NCBI RefSeq assembly: GCF_900176505.1
Contig: NZ_FWYB01000001.1
Location: 159,400-223,399 of the forward strand
Reading direction: 5' to 3'
DNA: 64,000 bases
Source of the DNA: Pedobacter nyackensis
GTDB lineage: Bacteria; Bacteroidota; Bacteroidia; Sphingobacteriales; Sphingobacteriaceae
The translations under genes and the position numbers were made by a program. Shown here one piece after another: positions 35,685-45,304 of the stretch (positions within the stretch are counted from its first letter, which is position 1; every line of letters starts with the position of its first letter). The notes beneath the pieces are model-generated. The model worked only from the letters and a program-made list of their open reading frames with translations. It searched no databases and was not told the DNA's origin.

Positions 35685-36830
35685 ATGACTATGAAAAAAG
35701 ATATTGCCGAAGAGATTTTATTAAAGTACAAAAATGGAGAAGCTAATGCAGAAGAGCAGTCGCAGGTAGAACGCTGGCTTCTTTACGGTGCAGATGAGGA
35801 GCTCGACCTGTCTGATAAGGAACTTTTGGATGACCTTGTTAGCTTAAGGGAACGCATGGGGTTTAGCAAGTCTAAGCAACGTTCTCTACGTTCTCTACGT
35901 TCTCCACGTTCTTATGTATTATGGAAAGGAATAGCTGCGGCCGTAGCTGTTCTGTTGACAGTTGCATTAGGTATTATATTGTATCCAAAGAAGATCCGGT
36001 ATAATGAACCACAGCTTGCAATTGATAAGCCAGCAGCTACAAATTCGGCCAGGTTAGCCTTGTCTAATGGAACTGAGATCGAACTTGATAAAGTAGTTGG
36101 CAAAATCGCAAAAGAAAGTGGTATCGAAATTACCAATGATCAGGATGGCAATCTCGTTTATAATTTAACCGGACATGGTGATATAAAACATGATCCGCTG
36201 GCTTTTAACACTATAAAAACCCCGCGTGGTGGTCACTATAGATTGATCTTACCAGATGGGAGCAAAGTCTGGTTAAATGCCGAGTCATCTTTGCGCTTTC
36301 CGGTTTCCTTTTCTGGTACAACCAGGCGTGTTGAGCTGAAAGGTGAAGGATATTTCGAAGTATCGAAGTCCAGAAAGAAGTTTGAGGTAGCCACAGGTAA
36401 TATTTCGGTAGAGGTATTAGGTACCCATTTTAATATTAACGCTTATGATAATGCAGAACAGCATACGGTTTCTCTACTGGAAGGTCGTGTAAATGTGAGG
36501 CAGGGTAAATTTAACAGGATCTTAAAACCAGGTGAACAGGCATTACTAACAGAAGTAGGTCATGAAATTAACGTGCGTACTGATATAGATACTGAGGCTG
36601 TAACCGCATGGAAGAATGGTGTGTTCCAGTTTAACAATACTGAACTGAAAGATATCATGCATGAGTTAGAACGATGGTATGATGTAGATGTGAATGAAAA
36701 TAATATTCCCCGCAAAAAATTTAATGGTACCATTTCAAGAGATGTGAAGCTCTCAGAGGTATTGGCTATGATTGAACTAACCAGTAACCTCCATTTTAAA
36801 ATAGAAGGAAGGAGCATTATTATGAAGTAA
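35685..36830 (+). CDS. FecR family anti-sigma factor (PUL2)
   Basis: From the ATG at 35685 the protein has 381 residues; 35691 is equally possible. The cytosolic N-terminus (KDIAEEILLKYKNGEANAEE) is followed by a basic Arg/Ser stretch and one membrane helix (GIAAAVAVLLTVALGIILYP). The periplasmic FecR domain follows (IKTPRGGHYRLILPDGSKVW, VELKGEGYFEVSKSRKKFEV, VLGTHFNINAYD), and the C-terminal DUF4974 domain (FQFNNTELKDIMHELERWYD). The RSLRSLRSPRS stretch before the helix is encoded by a 9-bp DNA repeat. It should inhibit the upstream sigma factor and receive the signal from the STN domain of the SusC at 36927. Confidence 0.93.
   Translation: MTMKKDIAEEILLKYKNGEANAEEQSQVERWLLYGADEELDLSDKELLDDLVSLRERMGFSKSKQRSLRSLRSPRSYVLWKGIAAAVAVLLTVALGIILYPKKIRYNEPQLAIDKPAATNSARLALSNGTEIELDKVVGKIAKESGIEITNDQDGNLVYNLTGHGDIKHDPLAFNTIKTPRGGHYRLILPDGSKVWLNAESSLRFPVSFSGTTRRVELKGEGYFEVSKSRKKFEVATGNISVEVLGTHFNINAYDNAEQHTVSLLEGRVNVRQGKFNRILKPGEQALLTEVGHEINVRTDIDTEAVTAWKNGVFQFNNTELKDIMHELERWYDVDVNENNIPRKKFNGTISRDVKLSEVLAMIELTSNLHFKIEGRSIIMK
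35881..35912. repeat. 9-bp microrepeat inside fecR
   Basis: GTTCTCTAC occurs at 35881 and 35890, then GTTCTCCAC at 35899 and a partial copy. The unit encodes an RSL/RSP repeat just before the membrane helix. The period is a multiple of three, so slippage would keep frame and change only the length of the basic linker. Confidence 0.8.
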
Positions 36831-36926
36831 TAATTACACGAAATATACTAGGCCGGGGACGCTCGCAACGTACCCGGCAAAAGGAGTAAAGACAAACTGA
36901 TTATCTAACCACTTAACCACAAATGT

Positions 36927-39900
36927 ATGAATTTTAGTGTTCATAGCAGGAGCTTGCTATGTCTTAAAAAACGATTAAATGCAATCGATTATTCAATCAG
37001 GATTAAAATTATAATTATGAAATTGATCGCGATTATATTAACTGTTGTTTCACTGCATGCCAGTGCCAGTGCATTTTCACAGATAAATATTGCTGTTAAG
37101 AATTCGCCTATAGAAAGGGTTTTAAAGGAGATTAAGAAGCAGAGTGGCTATTCTATTTTCTATGATGCGGATTATTTGGCTACAGCTAAACCCGTAAATC
37201 TCAATTTGAACAATGCTTCGTTAGCCGAAAGTTTAAAACGATGTTTCGAGGGCCAGCCTTTTACTTATCAGATTTTTTCTAATACTATCGTGATAAAAGC
37301 ACTTAACCCGGTACCTGAGCAGCGGGATGTCGTAATTGCCGGAAAGGTAACGGATGAAAATGGTGAGCCGCTTCCTGGAGTAACCGTGAAGGTTAAAGGA
37401 AGTAGTACCGTGGTTTTAACCAATAGTATGGGGTTATATTCTGTACGGGTAGTCAACAACAAAGCTATATTGATTTTCTCATTTCTAGGATTCTCTACAC
37501 AGGAAGTTGCCATTAACGGCCGTACAGCAGTTAACATTAAAATGGTTGAAGAAGTGGGTAAACTAAATCAGGTGGTTGTAATTGGCTATGGATCAGTTAA
37601 TCGTAAGGATTTAACCGGATCTGTTGCGTCTGTAAACATCAGTGATTTTGCAAAAGCGCCGGTAACTTCATTTGATGAAGCGCTTGCTGGCCGGGTTGCA
37701 GGGGTTACGGTTGCTGGTGCCGACGGTCAGCCCGGATCTGTAAATAACATTGTTATTCGTGGCCCCGGTTCAATTACGCAGGATAACTCCCCATTATTTG
37801 TTGTCGACGGTTTCCCTTTGGAAGACGCCGATAATAGTTTCATCAATCCAGACAATATTGAGTCTATCGACATCTTAAAAGATGCTTCCTCGACTGCAAT
37901 ATATGGGTCAAGAGGAGCGAATGGGGTCATCATTATTACTACAAAACGCGGTAAAAAAGGCGATCCTGTTATCAATTTCAATTCCTATTACGGTATACAA
38001 AAAAACACCAATGTAATGGAGTTGCTAAGCCCTTATGAATTTGTTAAGGTTCAGCTGGAGCAATCAAAAAATCTTTCTCCAAATTACGGTGCCATTATTT
38101 ATACGCCAGGCTCACTTCCTATTACTTCACCAGATTATATTGAGGGAGGGAACACCCTGGAATCTTATAGAAATGTTAAAGGAACCTATATTCAGGATGA
38201 ATACTTTAGAAAGGCAGGCGTTCAGAATTATGATATTTCTTTAAGGGGCGGGACAGATAAAACCCTGTATGCTATATCCGCTAATGTGAGGGATATGGAG
38301 GGAATAATTATCAATTCCGGCTTTAAACGATATATGGGAAGCTTGTCCCTTGATCAATATGTAAAGAAGAGTTTAAAAGTAGGTACAAACCTAAGTTACA
38401 ACAAAAATAAAACTTATGGGACCATTCAGATCCCCGCGGGAGGAAGTTTCAACTCAACGCTAAGTCATATGTACTCGGTTTGGGGTTACAGACCGGTAAC
38501 GGGTAATGAGGATTTAAGTTTGGATCAGGAGCTATTTGATCCGGTGGTAGCGGGTGATGATTATAGGGTAAACCCGGTCATCTCCGCTAAGAACGAGATC
38601 CGAAATGCAAATGTTTCTGGTTTTTATGCAAACTTATATGCAGAGCTTGCTATTCTTCAAAACCTCAAACTGAGGGTGACAGGTGCGATTACAAATAAGC
38701 TGACCAGCAATGAATCTTTCAATAATTCAATGACCAGTTCTGGTAATGCAAGTAATACTACCAGGAAGGTAAATGGATCAGTAGTTGATGTTTATGGAAC
38801 TAATTTATTAAATGAAAACACTTTAACTTACAGTAAGCTATTCAATAAAGTGCATAGTATAAATGCAGTTGCTGGTTTTACCATGCAGAAAAATGAAGTT
38901 TCAAGCAGGGGCTTTTCTGCAAGTTTAGTTCCTAATGAAGAATTGGTGCTAGATGGCTTGGATGAAGCCTTAACACAAGTAATCTCCTCTTCAAGTACCA
39001 GATGGGGGTTAGCTTCTTACCTGTCACGCTTTAATTATTCTTATAAAAGCAAGTATTTACTTACCGCTTCTTTCAGGGCTGATGGTTCCTCAAAATTCAC
39101 CAGGGATAACCGTTGGGGATATTTCCCTTCCGCTGCCGCATCCTGGGTTGTCAGTCAGGAAGATTTCATTAAAAAACTGAATTACATCAGTACCTTAAAA
39201 TTGAGGCTGAGTTATGGTTTAACGGGAAACAACAGGATTGGCGATTTTGAGTATTTAACGCGTTTAAATTTCCCTAATTCCAACGGTTACGCTTATAATA
39301 ACTCCAGTCCGTCAAAAGGTACTGTAATCAGCAGCATCGGTAATCCGGGGTTGAAATGGGAAACTACGATGCAAACAGATGCCGGTATTGATATTGGCCT
39401 GTTTAAAGAACGTGTAAGTTTAACCGTAGACGTTTATGATAAGGTTACTAAAAACCTTTTATTGAATGCCGACTTACCACTTACAACCGGAGTAGGGACT
39501 GCCTTTAAAAATGTTGGTAAGATGCAAAACCGAGGTTTAGAGATCAGCCTAAATACGGTAAATATTAAAAATAAGGTTTTCAGCTGGGCAAGTAATTTTA
39601 ACATTAGTTTCAATGAAAATAAAGTATTGTCCTTATCCGAAAACCAGAATGCTTTAACCAGGCGTGTGCGTTTTGACGATGCCTGGGGTGGTGTGTTTTC
39701 CTACATTTCGATGGTGAATGAGCCACTTGGACAAATGTATGGCTTAATATGGGAAGGTGTTTATCCTGTTTCAGATTTCGATGTCAATGGATCTGGTACC
39801 TATGTATTAAAAGCAAGTGTGCCTACAAATGGTACGGCCAGAGCCAGCATACAACCAGGATATATTAAATATAAAGACCTTAACGATGACGGTATCATTA

Positions 39901-40427
39901 ACATCAGCGATTATACCATCATTGGTCGGGGCCTGCCTAAACATACAGGTGGATTTTCCAATAATTTCAGATTTAAAGGATTTGATTTAAATGTATTGTT
40001 ACAATGGTCGTATGGAAATGATCTGATCAATGCCAATAAACTCATATTTGAAGGCAGCAGCAGAAGAAGTCTGAATCAATTTGCATCATTTGCAGATAGG
40101 TGGAGCTTTGAAAACCAGGATAGCACCATTCCGGTGGTAAATGGGAACGGCCCGGCGAATTATTCAACCCGACTTATTGAAGATGGTTCATATTTGAGGC
40201 TCAAAACAGTCTCCCTGGGTTATAATTTGCCAACAGCATTCCTTAAAAAGCATGGGATTTCATCTGTAAGAGTGTATAGTTCAGCACAAAATTTATATAC
40301 CTGGACAAATTATACCGGACCAGATCCTGAGGTTTCTGTTGGCTTTACCAATTTAACACAGGGCTTCGATTATGCGGCCTATCCAAGGGCAAGAACCATC
40401 ACATTTGGTCTAAATGTTTCATTTTAA
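36927..40427 (+). CDS. SusC/RagA family TonB-linked transporter with STN domain (PUL2)
   Basis: The 1166-residue protein has a signal segment (MKLIAIILTVVSLHASASAF, from the internal ATG at 37017; the longer start at 36927 adds a basic leader seen in some relatives). The STN domain follows (SPIERVLKEIKKQSGYSIFY, then LNNASLAESLKRCFEGQPF), then the carboxypeptidase-regulatory-like domain (VAGKVTDENGEPLPGVTVKV with I for V at the start), the plug (EALAGRVAGVTVAGADGQPG, SIDILKDASSTAIYGSRG) and the barrel. The STN domain makes it the sensor for the FecR/sigma pair just upstream. It is strongly similar to the PUL1 SusC along its whole barrel. Confidence 0.96.
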   Translation: MNFSVHSRSLLCLKKRLNAIDYSIRIKIIIMKLIAIILTVVSLHASASAFSQINIAVKNSPIERVLKEIKKQSGYSIFYDADYLATAKPVNLNLNNASLAESLKRCFEGQPFTYQIFSNTIVIKALNPVPEQRDVVIAGKVTDENGEPLPGVTVKVKGSSTVVLTNSMGLYSVRVVNNKAILIFSFLGFSTQEVAINGRTAVNIKMVEEVGKLNQVVVIGYGSVNRKDLTGSVASVNISDFAKAPVTSFDEALAGRVAGVTVAGADGQPGSVNNIVIRGPGSITQDNSPLFVVDGFPLEDADNSFINPDNIESIDILKDASSTAIYGSRGANGVIIITTKRGKKGDPVINFNSYYGIQKNTNVMELLSPYEFVKVQLEQSKNLSPNYGAIIYTPGSLPITSPDYIEGGNTLESYRNVKGTYIQDEYFRKAGVQNYDISLRGGTDKTLYAISANVRDMEGIIINSGFKRYMGSLSLDQYVKKSLKVGTNLSYNKNKTYGTIQIPAGGSFNSTLSHMYSVWGYRPVTGNEDLSLDQELFDPVVAGDDYRVNPVISAKNEIRNANVSGFYANLYAELAILQNLKLRVTGAITNKLTSNESFNNSMTSSGNASNTTRKVNGSVVDVYGTNLLNENTLTYSKLFNKVHSINAVAGFTMQKNEVSSRGFSASLVPNEELVLDGLDEALTQVISSSSTRWGLASYLSRFNYSYKSKYLLTASFRADGSSKFTRDNRWGYFPSAAASWVVSQEDFIKKLNYISTLKLRLSYGLTGNNRIGDFEYLTRLNFPNSNGYAYNNSSPSKGTVISSIGNPGLKWETTMQTDAGIDIGLFKERVSLTVDVYDKVTKNLLLNADLPLTTGVGTAFKNVGKMQNRGLEISLNTVNIKNKVFSWASNFNISFNENKVLSLSENQNALTRRVRFDDAWGGVFSYISMVNEPLGQMYGLIWEGVYPVSDFDVNGSGTYVLKASVPTNGTARASIQPGYIKYKDLNDDGIINISDYTIIGRGLPKHTGGFSNNFRFKGFDLNVLLQWSYGNDLINANKLIFEGSSRRSLNQFASFADRWSFENQDSTIPVVNGNGPANYSTRLIEDGSYLRLKTVSLGYNLPTAFLKKHGISSVRVYSSAQNLYTWTNYTGPDPEVSVGFTNLTQGFDYAAYPRARTITFGLNVSF

Positions 40428-40439
40428 ATATTATGAAAA

Positions 40440-42296
40440 ATGAATAATATTACAAAAATTGCAATCATCGCAGTTGTTACGCTTTCTACGCTTTCTACTT
40501 CATGCAAAAAGCTTCTTGAAACTAAACCTTCAGATTTTTTGTCGCCAGTAAATTATTATAAAACAGCCGATGATCTTCAGAATGCCTTAAACGGAGTATA
40601 CGATATTTTAGGTACGAAGTCGATGTTTAAGACTGATATGCTCTATGCCTTCAATGCGCAGACAGATGAAGAAACCTTTAATTTATGGCTTTCAAGCGGA
40701 GGTTTGGCGCACTGCTTTTATGAGTACAGTTCTTCTACACCTGAAATTGGTGCTTTCTGGGGAACACTATATGCAGGAATTTCGCGAGCCAATACCCTAT
40801 TGGATAACATTGATAAACCATCGATGAATGAAGAACGGAGGAAAGTGATAAAGGGGGAGGCCTTATTTTTACGAGCTTACTATTACTTTGTGCTGGCTGC
40901 TAATTTTGGCGATGTACCTTTAATCACTAAGCCAACTACATCTGTAACAAATGTAGATATTGCCCGTACGCCTTTAAAGCTTGTATACGCGCAGATTTTG
41001 TCGGATATGACACAAGCGGAAGCTTTATTGAGCACCCAGACTGTTACTAAATTGGGGTATAGTGGTAAGGCGACTAAAACTGCCGCTCAAGGCATGCTGG
41101 CCAGAATTTGTCTACAGATGGCAGGGCAGCCGCTCAATGATAAAGCAAAATATCAGGATGCTAAAGCCTGGTCCTATAAAGTGATTACTTCCGGAGAGCA
41201 CATTTTAAATCCGGATTACTCCAATATCTTCATCAAACTTGCCAGAGATGAATATGATGTAAAAGAGAGCATTTGGGAAGTTGAGTTTTGGGGAAATGGT
41301 ACAGGAGGATTAGATGAAACCAATCAGGCTACAGGCAACTTTATAGGCATATTATGCTTTGATGAAAGTGTGGGTTATTCTGCGGCCAGGGTAAACGTAA
41401 CTAAAAAACTTTTTGATGCTTATGAAGTAATTAATCCTGCAGTAGTGGCAACCATTCGTCCAACCCTTGATTTGCGCCGGGACTGGAACTGTGCAAACTA
41501 CAATTATGGTTCAACCACCACAGCCAAGTATGCTGCGGTTACCAATCCATGGTTAATGAACGCAGGTAAGTGGAGAAGGGAGTACGAAATAACTGCGCCA
41601 AAGGCCAAAACCAACGGGATGAATGTGACGATGTTGCGGTACTCGGATATACTTTTAATGTATGCAGAGGCAGCTAATGAATTAAATGGAGGACCGACAG
41701 ACAGTGCTTATAAAGCCATAAATCTGGTTCGCCAGCGTGGTTACGGTAAGCTTTTAAATGGAAATGTATTAAAAAGTGTGACCGTAAATAACGTTGGTGT
41801 TAATTATGATACTGCACCTACAGTAACCTTCTCTGGTGGGGGTGCAACAGTTCAGGCTACTGCTACTGCGGTGATCAATGCAACTACAAAGAAAATTACA
41901 GCAATTAATATCATCACCAGAGGTCAGTTTTATCAATCGGCGCCGACAATTACGATTTCTGGAGGAAACGGAACGGGAGCTACGGCTACAGCAACCATCT
42001 CAAGTATGAATGATGCGGATGTTGAATTGGGAATGGGTAAGGAAGAGTTCTTCGACTTAATTGTAAATGAACGTATGAGAGAGCTTTGTTTTGAGGGACA
42101 TAGAAGACTTGATCTGATCCGCTGGGGATTATTTGTAACGATGATGAAGGATTTTAATGCGTATGCCAAAACCAACGGTGGGTCTTCTACTGCTTACAGG
42201 GCTTCAGGAAATATTACCGGACGTAATATTTTTATGCCTATTCCTTCAAATGATTTAACGCTTAACAAACTATTAACTCAAAATCCAGGATGGTAA
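40440..42296 (+). CDS. SusD/RagB family lipoprotein with an inserted beta-repeat segment (PUL2)
   Basis: A lipoprotein of 618 residues (lipobox VVTLSTLSTSC, then KKLLETKPSDF). The SusD core is clear: ADDLQNALNGVYDILGTK, FWGTLYAGISRANTLLDN, KGEALFLRAYYYFVLAANFG, RYSDILLMYAEAANELNGGP and NERMRELCFEGHRRLDLIRW. It is about 95 residues longer than the PUL1 SusD. The excess lies near residues 445-522, where two copies of a Y-x-x-A-P-T-(V/I)-T-(F/I)-S-G-G motif occur (VNYDTAPTVTFSGGG and FYQSAPTITISGGNGTG). The insertion separates the usual QRGYGK and EEFFDLIVNERMRELCFEG parts. It binds the PUL2 glycan with its SusC. Confidence 0.94.
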   Translation: MNNITKIAIIAVVTLSTLSTSCKKLLETKPSDFLSPVNYYKTADDLQNALNGVYDILGTKSMFKTDMLYAFNAQTDEETFNLWLSSGGLAHCFYEYSSSTPEIGAFWGTLYAGISRANTLLDNIDKPSMNEERRKVIKGEALFLRAYYYFVLAANFGDVPLITKPTTSVTNVDIARTPLKLVYAQILSDMTQAEALLSTQTVTKLGYSGKATKTAAQGMLARICLQMAGQPLNDKAKYQDAKAWSYKVITSGEHILNPDYSNIFIKLARDEYDVKESIWEVEFWGNGTGGLDETNQATGNFIGILCFDESVGYSAARVNVTKKLFDAYEVINPAVVATIRPTLDLRRDWNCANYNYGSTTTAKYAAVTNPWLMNAGKWRREYEITAPKAKTNGMNVTMLRYSDILLMYAEAANELNGGPTDSAYKAINLVRQRGYGKLLNGNVLKSVTVNNVGVNYDTAPTVTFSGGGATVQATATAVINATTKKITAINIITRGQFYQSAPTITISGGNGTGATATATISSMNDADVELGMGKEEFFDLIVNERMRELCFEGHRRLDLIRWGLFVTMMKDFNAYAKTNGGSSTAYRASGNITGRNIFMPIPSNDLTLNKLLTQNPGW

Positions 42297-42307
42297 AAAT
42301 TAAGAAC

Positions 42308-43198
42308 ATGAAGAGCTATTATATATGGGTATGTGCAGCGCTGCTGCTAACCGCTTGTGATAAAACGGAATTGACGGATCCGGAATTCGATGTTAGGGTT
42401 GAGAAAGCTGTTTATAAACTTGGCGATACCGTTAAATTCAATTTTTCAGGATACGCTGATTACCTGACACTGTACTCAGGCGAAACCGGTAAAAAATATG
42501 AAAACAGGGAGCGGACCAGGGCCGACGGAACAGTTAAACTTCAGGTAAACCTTTTTCTTAGAAATGTATCTTCTCAAAAAAGCTTATCTCTTTTGGCTAC
42601 TAATGACTTGAATCCACTCCGGGATTCAGCGGATGTTGTTGATGCAAAATGGACAGATATTACCGACAGGCTAACAAGGCTGCCCACAGCCAATACAACA
42701 TCTGGGGTCGACGCGGGTCTTTTAGATTTAACGGATTTAAAACATGCGACCAAACCTTTATTCCTGGCCTGGAAATTCAAAAGCCCGAATAATCCAACTG
42801 GGGTGCAAACACGATGGACTGTAACGGTCTTCACCATGACCAATAATCTTCCGGATGGAACAGTAATGGCATTGGGAACTGTAACTACTTTTGGCTGGAA
42901 AGCGATAAGTGTTAAAAATAAAGCTTATGCCTGGATCACTACGGGTGGCTTATTTACAAATGCACCCGCCATAAATAGTGGTGATACGGAAAACTGGGCA
43001 GTATCAGCGCCGATTTATCCGGATGCCATTTTGAGGGATTACCCGGTTTCTATAAAAGATATCAGTAATGTTATGCCGCTAACTTACCAATATATCTATA
43101 CTGCCCGTGGAAAATACAAGGTTACTTTCATAGGGTCAAACAGCCGGAGCAATGATTCAAAAACCATCAGGAAGGAATTCGAAATTACGATAGAATAA
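42308..43198 (+). CDS. DUF5017 surface lipoprotein (PUL2)
   Basis: From the ATG at 42308 the protein has 296 residues with a lipobox (WVCAALLLTAC, then DKTELTDPEFDV). The N-terminal part resembles a PKD/Ig-like beta domain (AVYKLGDTVKFNFSGYADYL, YSGETGKKYE). A second beta domain follows (KPLFLAWKFKSPN, TTFGWKAISVKNKAYAWITTG). This plan matches DUF5017 proteins, which take the SusE/SusF-like place after susD in many Sphingobacteriaceae loci and probably bind glycan at the cell surface. It overlaps or abuts the SusD stop, consistent with operon membership. Confidence 0.84.
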   Translation: MKSYYIWVCAALLLTACDKTELTDPEFDVRVEKAVYKLGDTVKFNFSGYADYLTLYSGETGKKYENRERTRADGTVKLQVNLFLRNVSSQKSLSLLATNDLNPLRDSADVVDAKWTDITDRLTRLPTANTTSGVDAGLLDLTDLKHATKPLFLAWKFKSPNNPTGVQTRWTVTVFTMTNNLPDGTVMALGTVTTFGWKAISVKNKAYAWITTGGLFTNAPAINSGDTENWAVSAPIYPDAILRDYPVSIKDISNVMPLTYQYIYTARGKYKVTFIGSNSRSNDSKTIRKEFEITIE

Positions 43199-43224
43199 TT
43201 GAAGGACATTAACAAAATATAGAG

Positions 43225-45270
43225 ATGAAAAGAATTAAAGTATTGTTGCTTCCCTTATTTGTTTGCTTAGGGATGTTTAGCACTTCGGCAGAAGAGATTA
43301 AACCTGTCGATATCTGTGTATATGGTGGTAGTTCGGCCGGAATTGTAGCTGCTTATACCGCAAAGAAAATGGGTAAATCAGTCGTTATTATTGAACCGGG
43401 AAAATACCTGGGTGGTTTAACTACCGGCGGTTTAGGCGCCACTGATATAGGGAATAAATTTGCAATAACAGGTTTGGCCAGAGATTTTTACCGCAGGTTG
43501 GGTACTTACTATGGCAAATTTGAGCAATGGGTTTTTGAACCGCATGTAGCAGACAAAGTATATAGCGACATGATTAAAGAGGCTAAATTAAATATTGTTA
43601 AAAATCACAGACTGATTGGTGTTAAAAAACAGAATGGAAATATCTCTGAAATAACGGTAGAAGTGTCGGACCATCCACAGCAATCTACCAATAAAACAGT
43701 CAGGGCTAAAATGTTCATTGATTGTACTTACGAAGGTGATTTAATGGCCAAATCCGGAGTGTCTTATACCTATGGACGTGAGGCAAACAGTAGGTATGGA
43801 GAGACCTATAATGGTATTCAGATGTCGGATTTTCATCAGATGCCCGACGGTATAGATCCTTATGTTGTTCCGGGAAAACAGGAAAGCGGATTGCTTTATG
43901 GCATTGGAAAGGGAACTTTGGCACCTACTGGTACTGGCGACAAATTGATTCAGGCCTATAATTTCCGTTTATGTCTTACGCAGGATAAAAATAACCAGAT
44001 TCCATTTAGCCGTCCGGAAAACTATAACCCCTCAAAGTACACCTTATTGACCCGGGTAATTGAGAAGGAAGGATGGAAAGGGGTAAATGGTGAGTTTACA
44101 TCAACAAAGCAGAATGGCTTAACTGAAATAAATAACAAGGGTAATTTTCTGATTAAGGACATGCCTAATGGAAAGACAGATTTTAATAATTTCGGTGGTT
44201 TTTCTACAGATATGATTGGTGAAAACTATGACTATCCAGAGGCAGATTATAACAAAAGAAAAGAAATCTGGAAGGCTCATGAAGACTACACTAAAGGATT
44301 GCTCTATTTTATGTCGCATGATAAAAGTGTTCCTGAGGCCGTACGAAAAGATATGTTAACCTGGGGCTATACTAAAGATGAATTTAAAGACCTTGGTGGT
44401 TTTTCTAACCAGTTATACGTTAGAGAAGCGAGAAGAATGGTAAGTGATGTAGTGATGAGCCAGAAGCACTGTGAGGGGGTAGAAGTAGTAGAAGATGCAA
44501 TTGGTATGGCAGCCTATGGTATGGATTCGCATAATTGCCAGCGTATAGTAGTTAATGGAATGGTAAAGAATGAAGGCGATGTACAAAAGAAGGTGCCCAA
44601 TGCATTTCCTATTTCTTACCGATCAATAGTGCCCAAACAATCAGAATGTACCAATCTGTTTGTTCCGGTTTGTCTGTCGGCATCTCATATTGCTTTTGGG
44701 TCAATCCGTATGGAGCCGGTGTTTATGGTAATGGGGCAGTCGGCCGCCACGGCAGCTGTTTTAGCCATTGACAAAGGTGTTGCTGTGCAAAAGGTTGCGA
44801 TAAAAGATATACAACGTTTGTTAACTGAAGATCCTCTGGTAAATGGTAAAACTGTTGAAATTCTTGTCGATAACGACCACGAAAAAAATGTTGAAATAAA
44901 AGGTGATTGGAATGAGGTAAAAGGCGGATACGGGAAAAATGTGTTGATCAGTAATGGTAAATCAACTGTCGAAAATACAGTAACGTTCAGGCCAGAGGTA
45001 AAAAAAGCCGGAAAATATCAAGTGTTTGCTTACTTCCCGAAAAATGAAAAACGCGCTGAGGTTACCAATTACAATGTATTTGATGGGGTGAAGCGTAAAA
45101 CTGTCAATATAAAAACGGCTGATATCAAAGAGCTGGGCTTAAGTGCCGGTGAGTGGATCAATTTAGGTACCTACCACCTATCGGTAGGTAGAAATGCTTT
45201 TGTTGAGATTTCCTCAGCTGGTTCGAATGGTCTTCTGACGGCAGATGCCATCATTTTAAAACCTATCTAA
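43225..45270 (+). CDS. Secreted FAD-dependent oxidoreductase with C-terminal golvesin/xanthan-lyase-like domain (PUL2)
   Basis: The 681-residue product has a signal peptide (VLLLPLFVCLGMFSTSAEE) and a FAD-binding start (DICVYGGSSAGIVAAYTAKK, VVIIEPGKYLGGLTTGGLG). The FAD_oxidored core continues with MFIDCTYEGDLMAKSGVSYT, GGFSNQLYVREARRMVSDVV and FVPVCLSASHIAFGSIRMEP. The last 140 residues (WNEVKGGYGKNVLISNG, YQVFAYFPKN, GEWINLGTYHLSVGRNAFVE) resemble the beta domain found at the end of some xanthan lyases and golvesins. It is likely periplasmic. The oxidised substrate is unknown; its position suggests a sugar of the PUL2 glycan. Confidence 0.88.
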   Translation: MKRIKVLLLPLFVCLGMFSTSAEEIKPVDICVYGGSSAGIVAAYTAKKMGKSVVIIEPGKYLGGLTTGGLGATDIGNKFAITGLARDFYRRLGTYYGKFEQWVFEPHVADKVYSDMIKEAKLNIVKNHRLIGVKKQNGNISEITVEVSDHPQQSTNKTVRAKMFIDCTYEGDLMAKSGVSYTYGREANSRYGETYNGIQMSDFHQMPDGIDPYVVPGKQESGLLYGIGKGTLAPTGTGDKLIQAYNFRLCLTQDKNNQIPFSRPENYNPSKYTLLTRVIEKEGWKGVNGEFTSTKQNGLTEINNKGNFLIKDMPNGKTDFNNFGGFSTDMIGENYDYPEADYNKRKEIWKAHEDYTKGLLYFMSHDKSVPEAVRKDMLTWGYTKDEFKDLGGFSNQLYVREARRMVSDVVMSQKHCEGVEVVEDAIGMAAYGMDSHNCQRIVVNGMVKNEGDVQKKVPNAFPISYRSIVPKQSECTNLFVPVCLSASHIAFGSIRMEPVFMVMGQSAATAAVLAIDKGVAVQKVAIKDIQRLLTEDPLVNGKTVEILVDNDHEKNVEIKGDWNEVKGGYGKNVLISNGKSTVENTVTFRPEVKKAGKYQVFAYFPKNEKRAEVTNYNVFDGVKRKTVNIKTADIKELGLSAGEWINLGTYHLSVGRNAFVEISSAGSNGLLTADAIILKPI

Positions 45271-45304
45271 TGCTTTTTGCTTTATAACTAAACAAAATAA
45301 TAAA

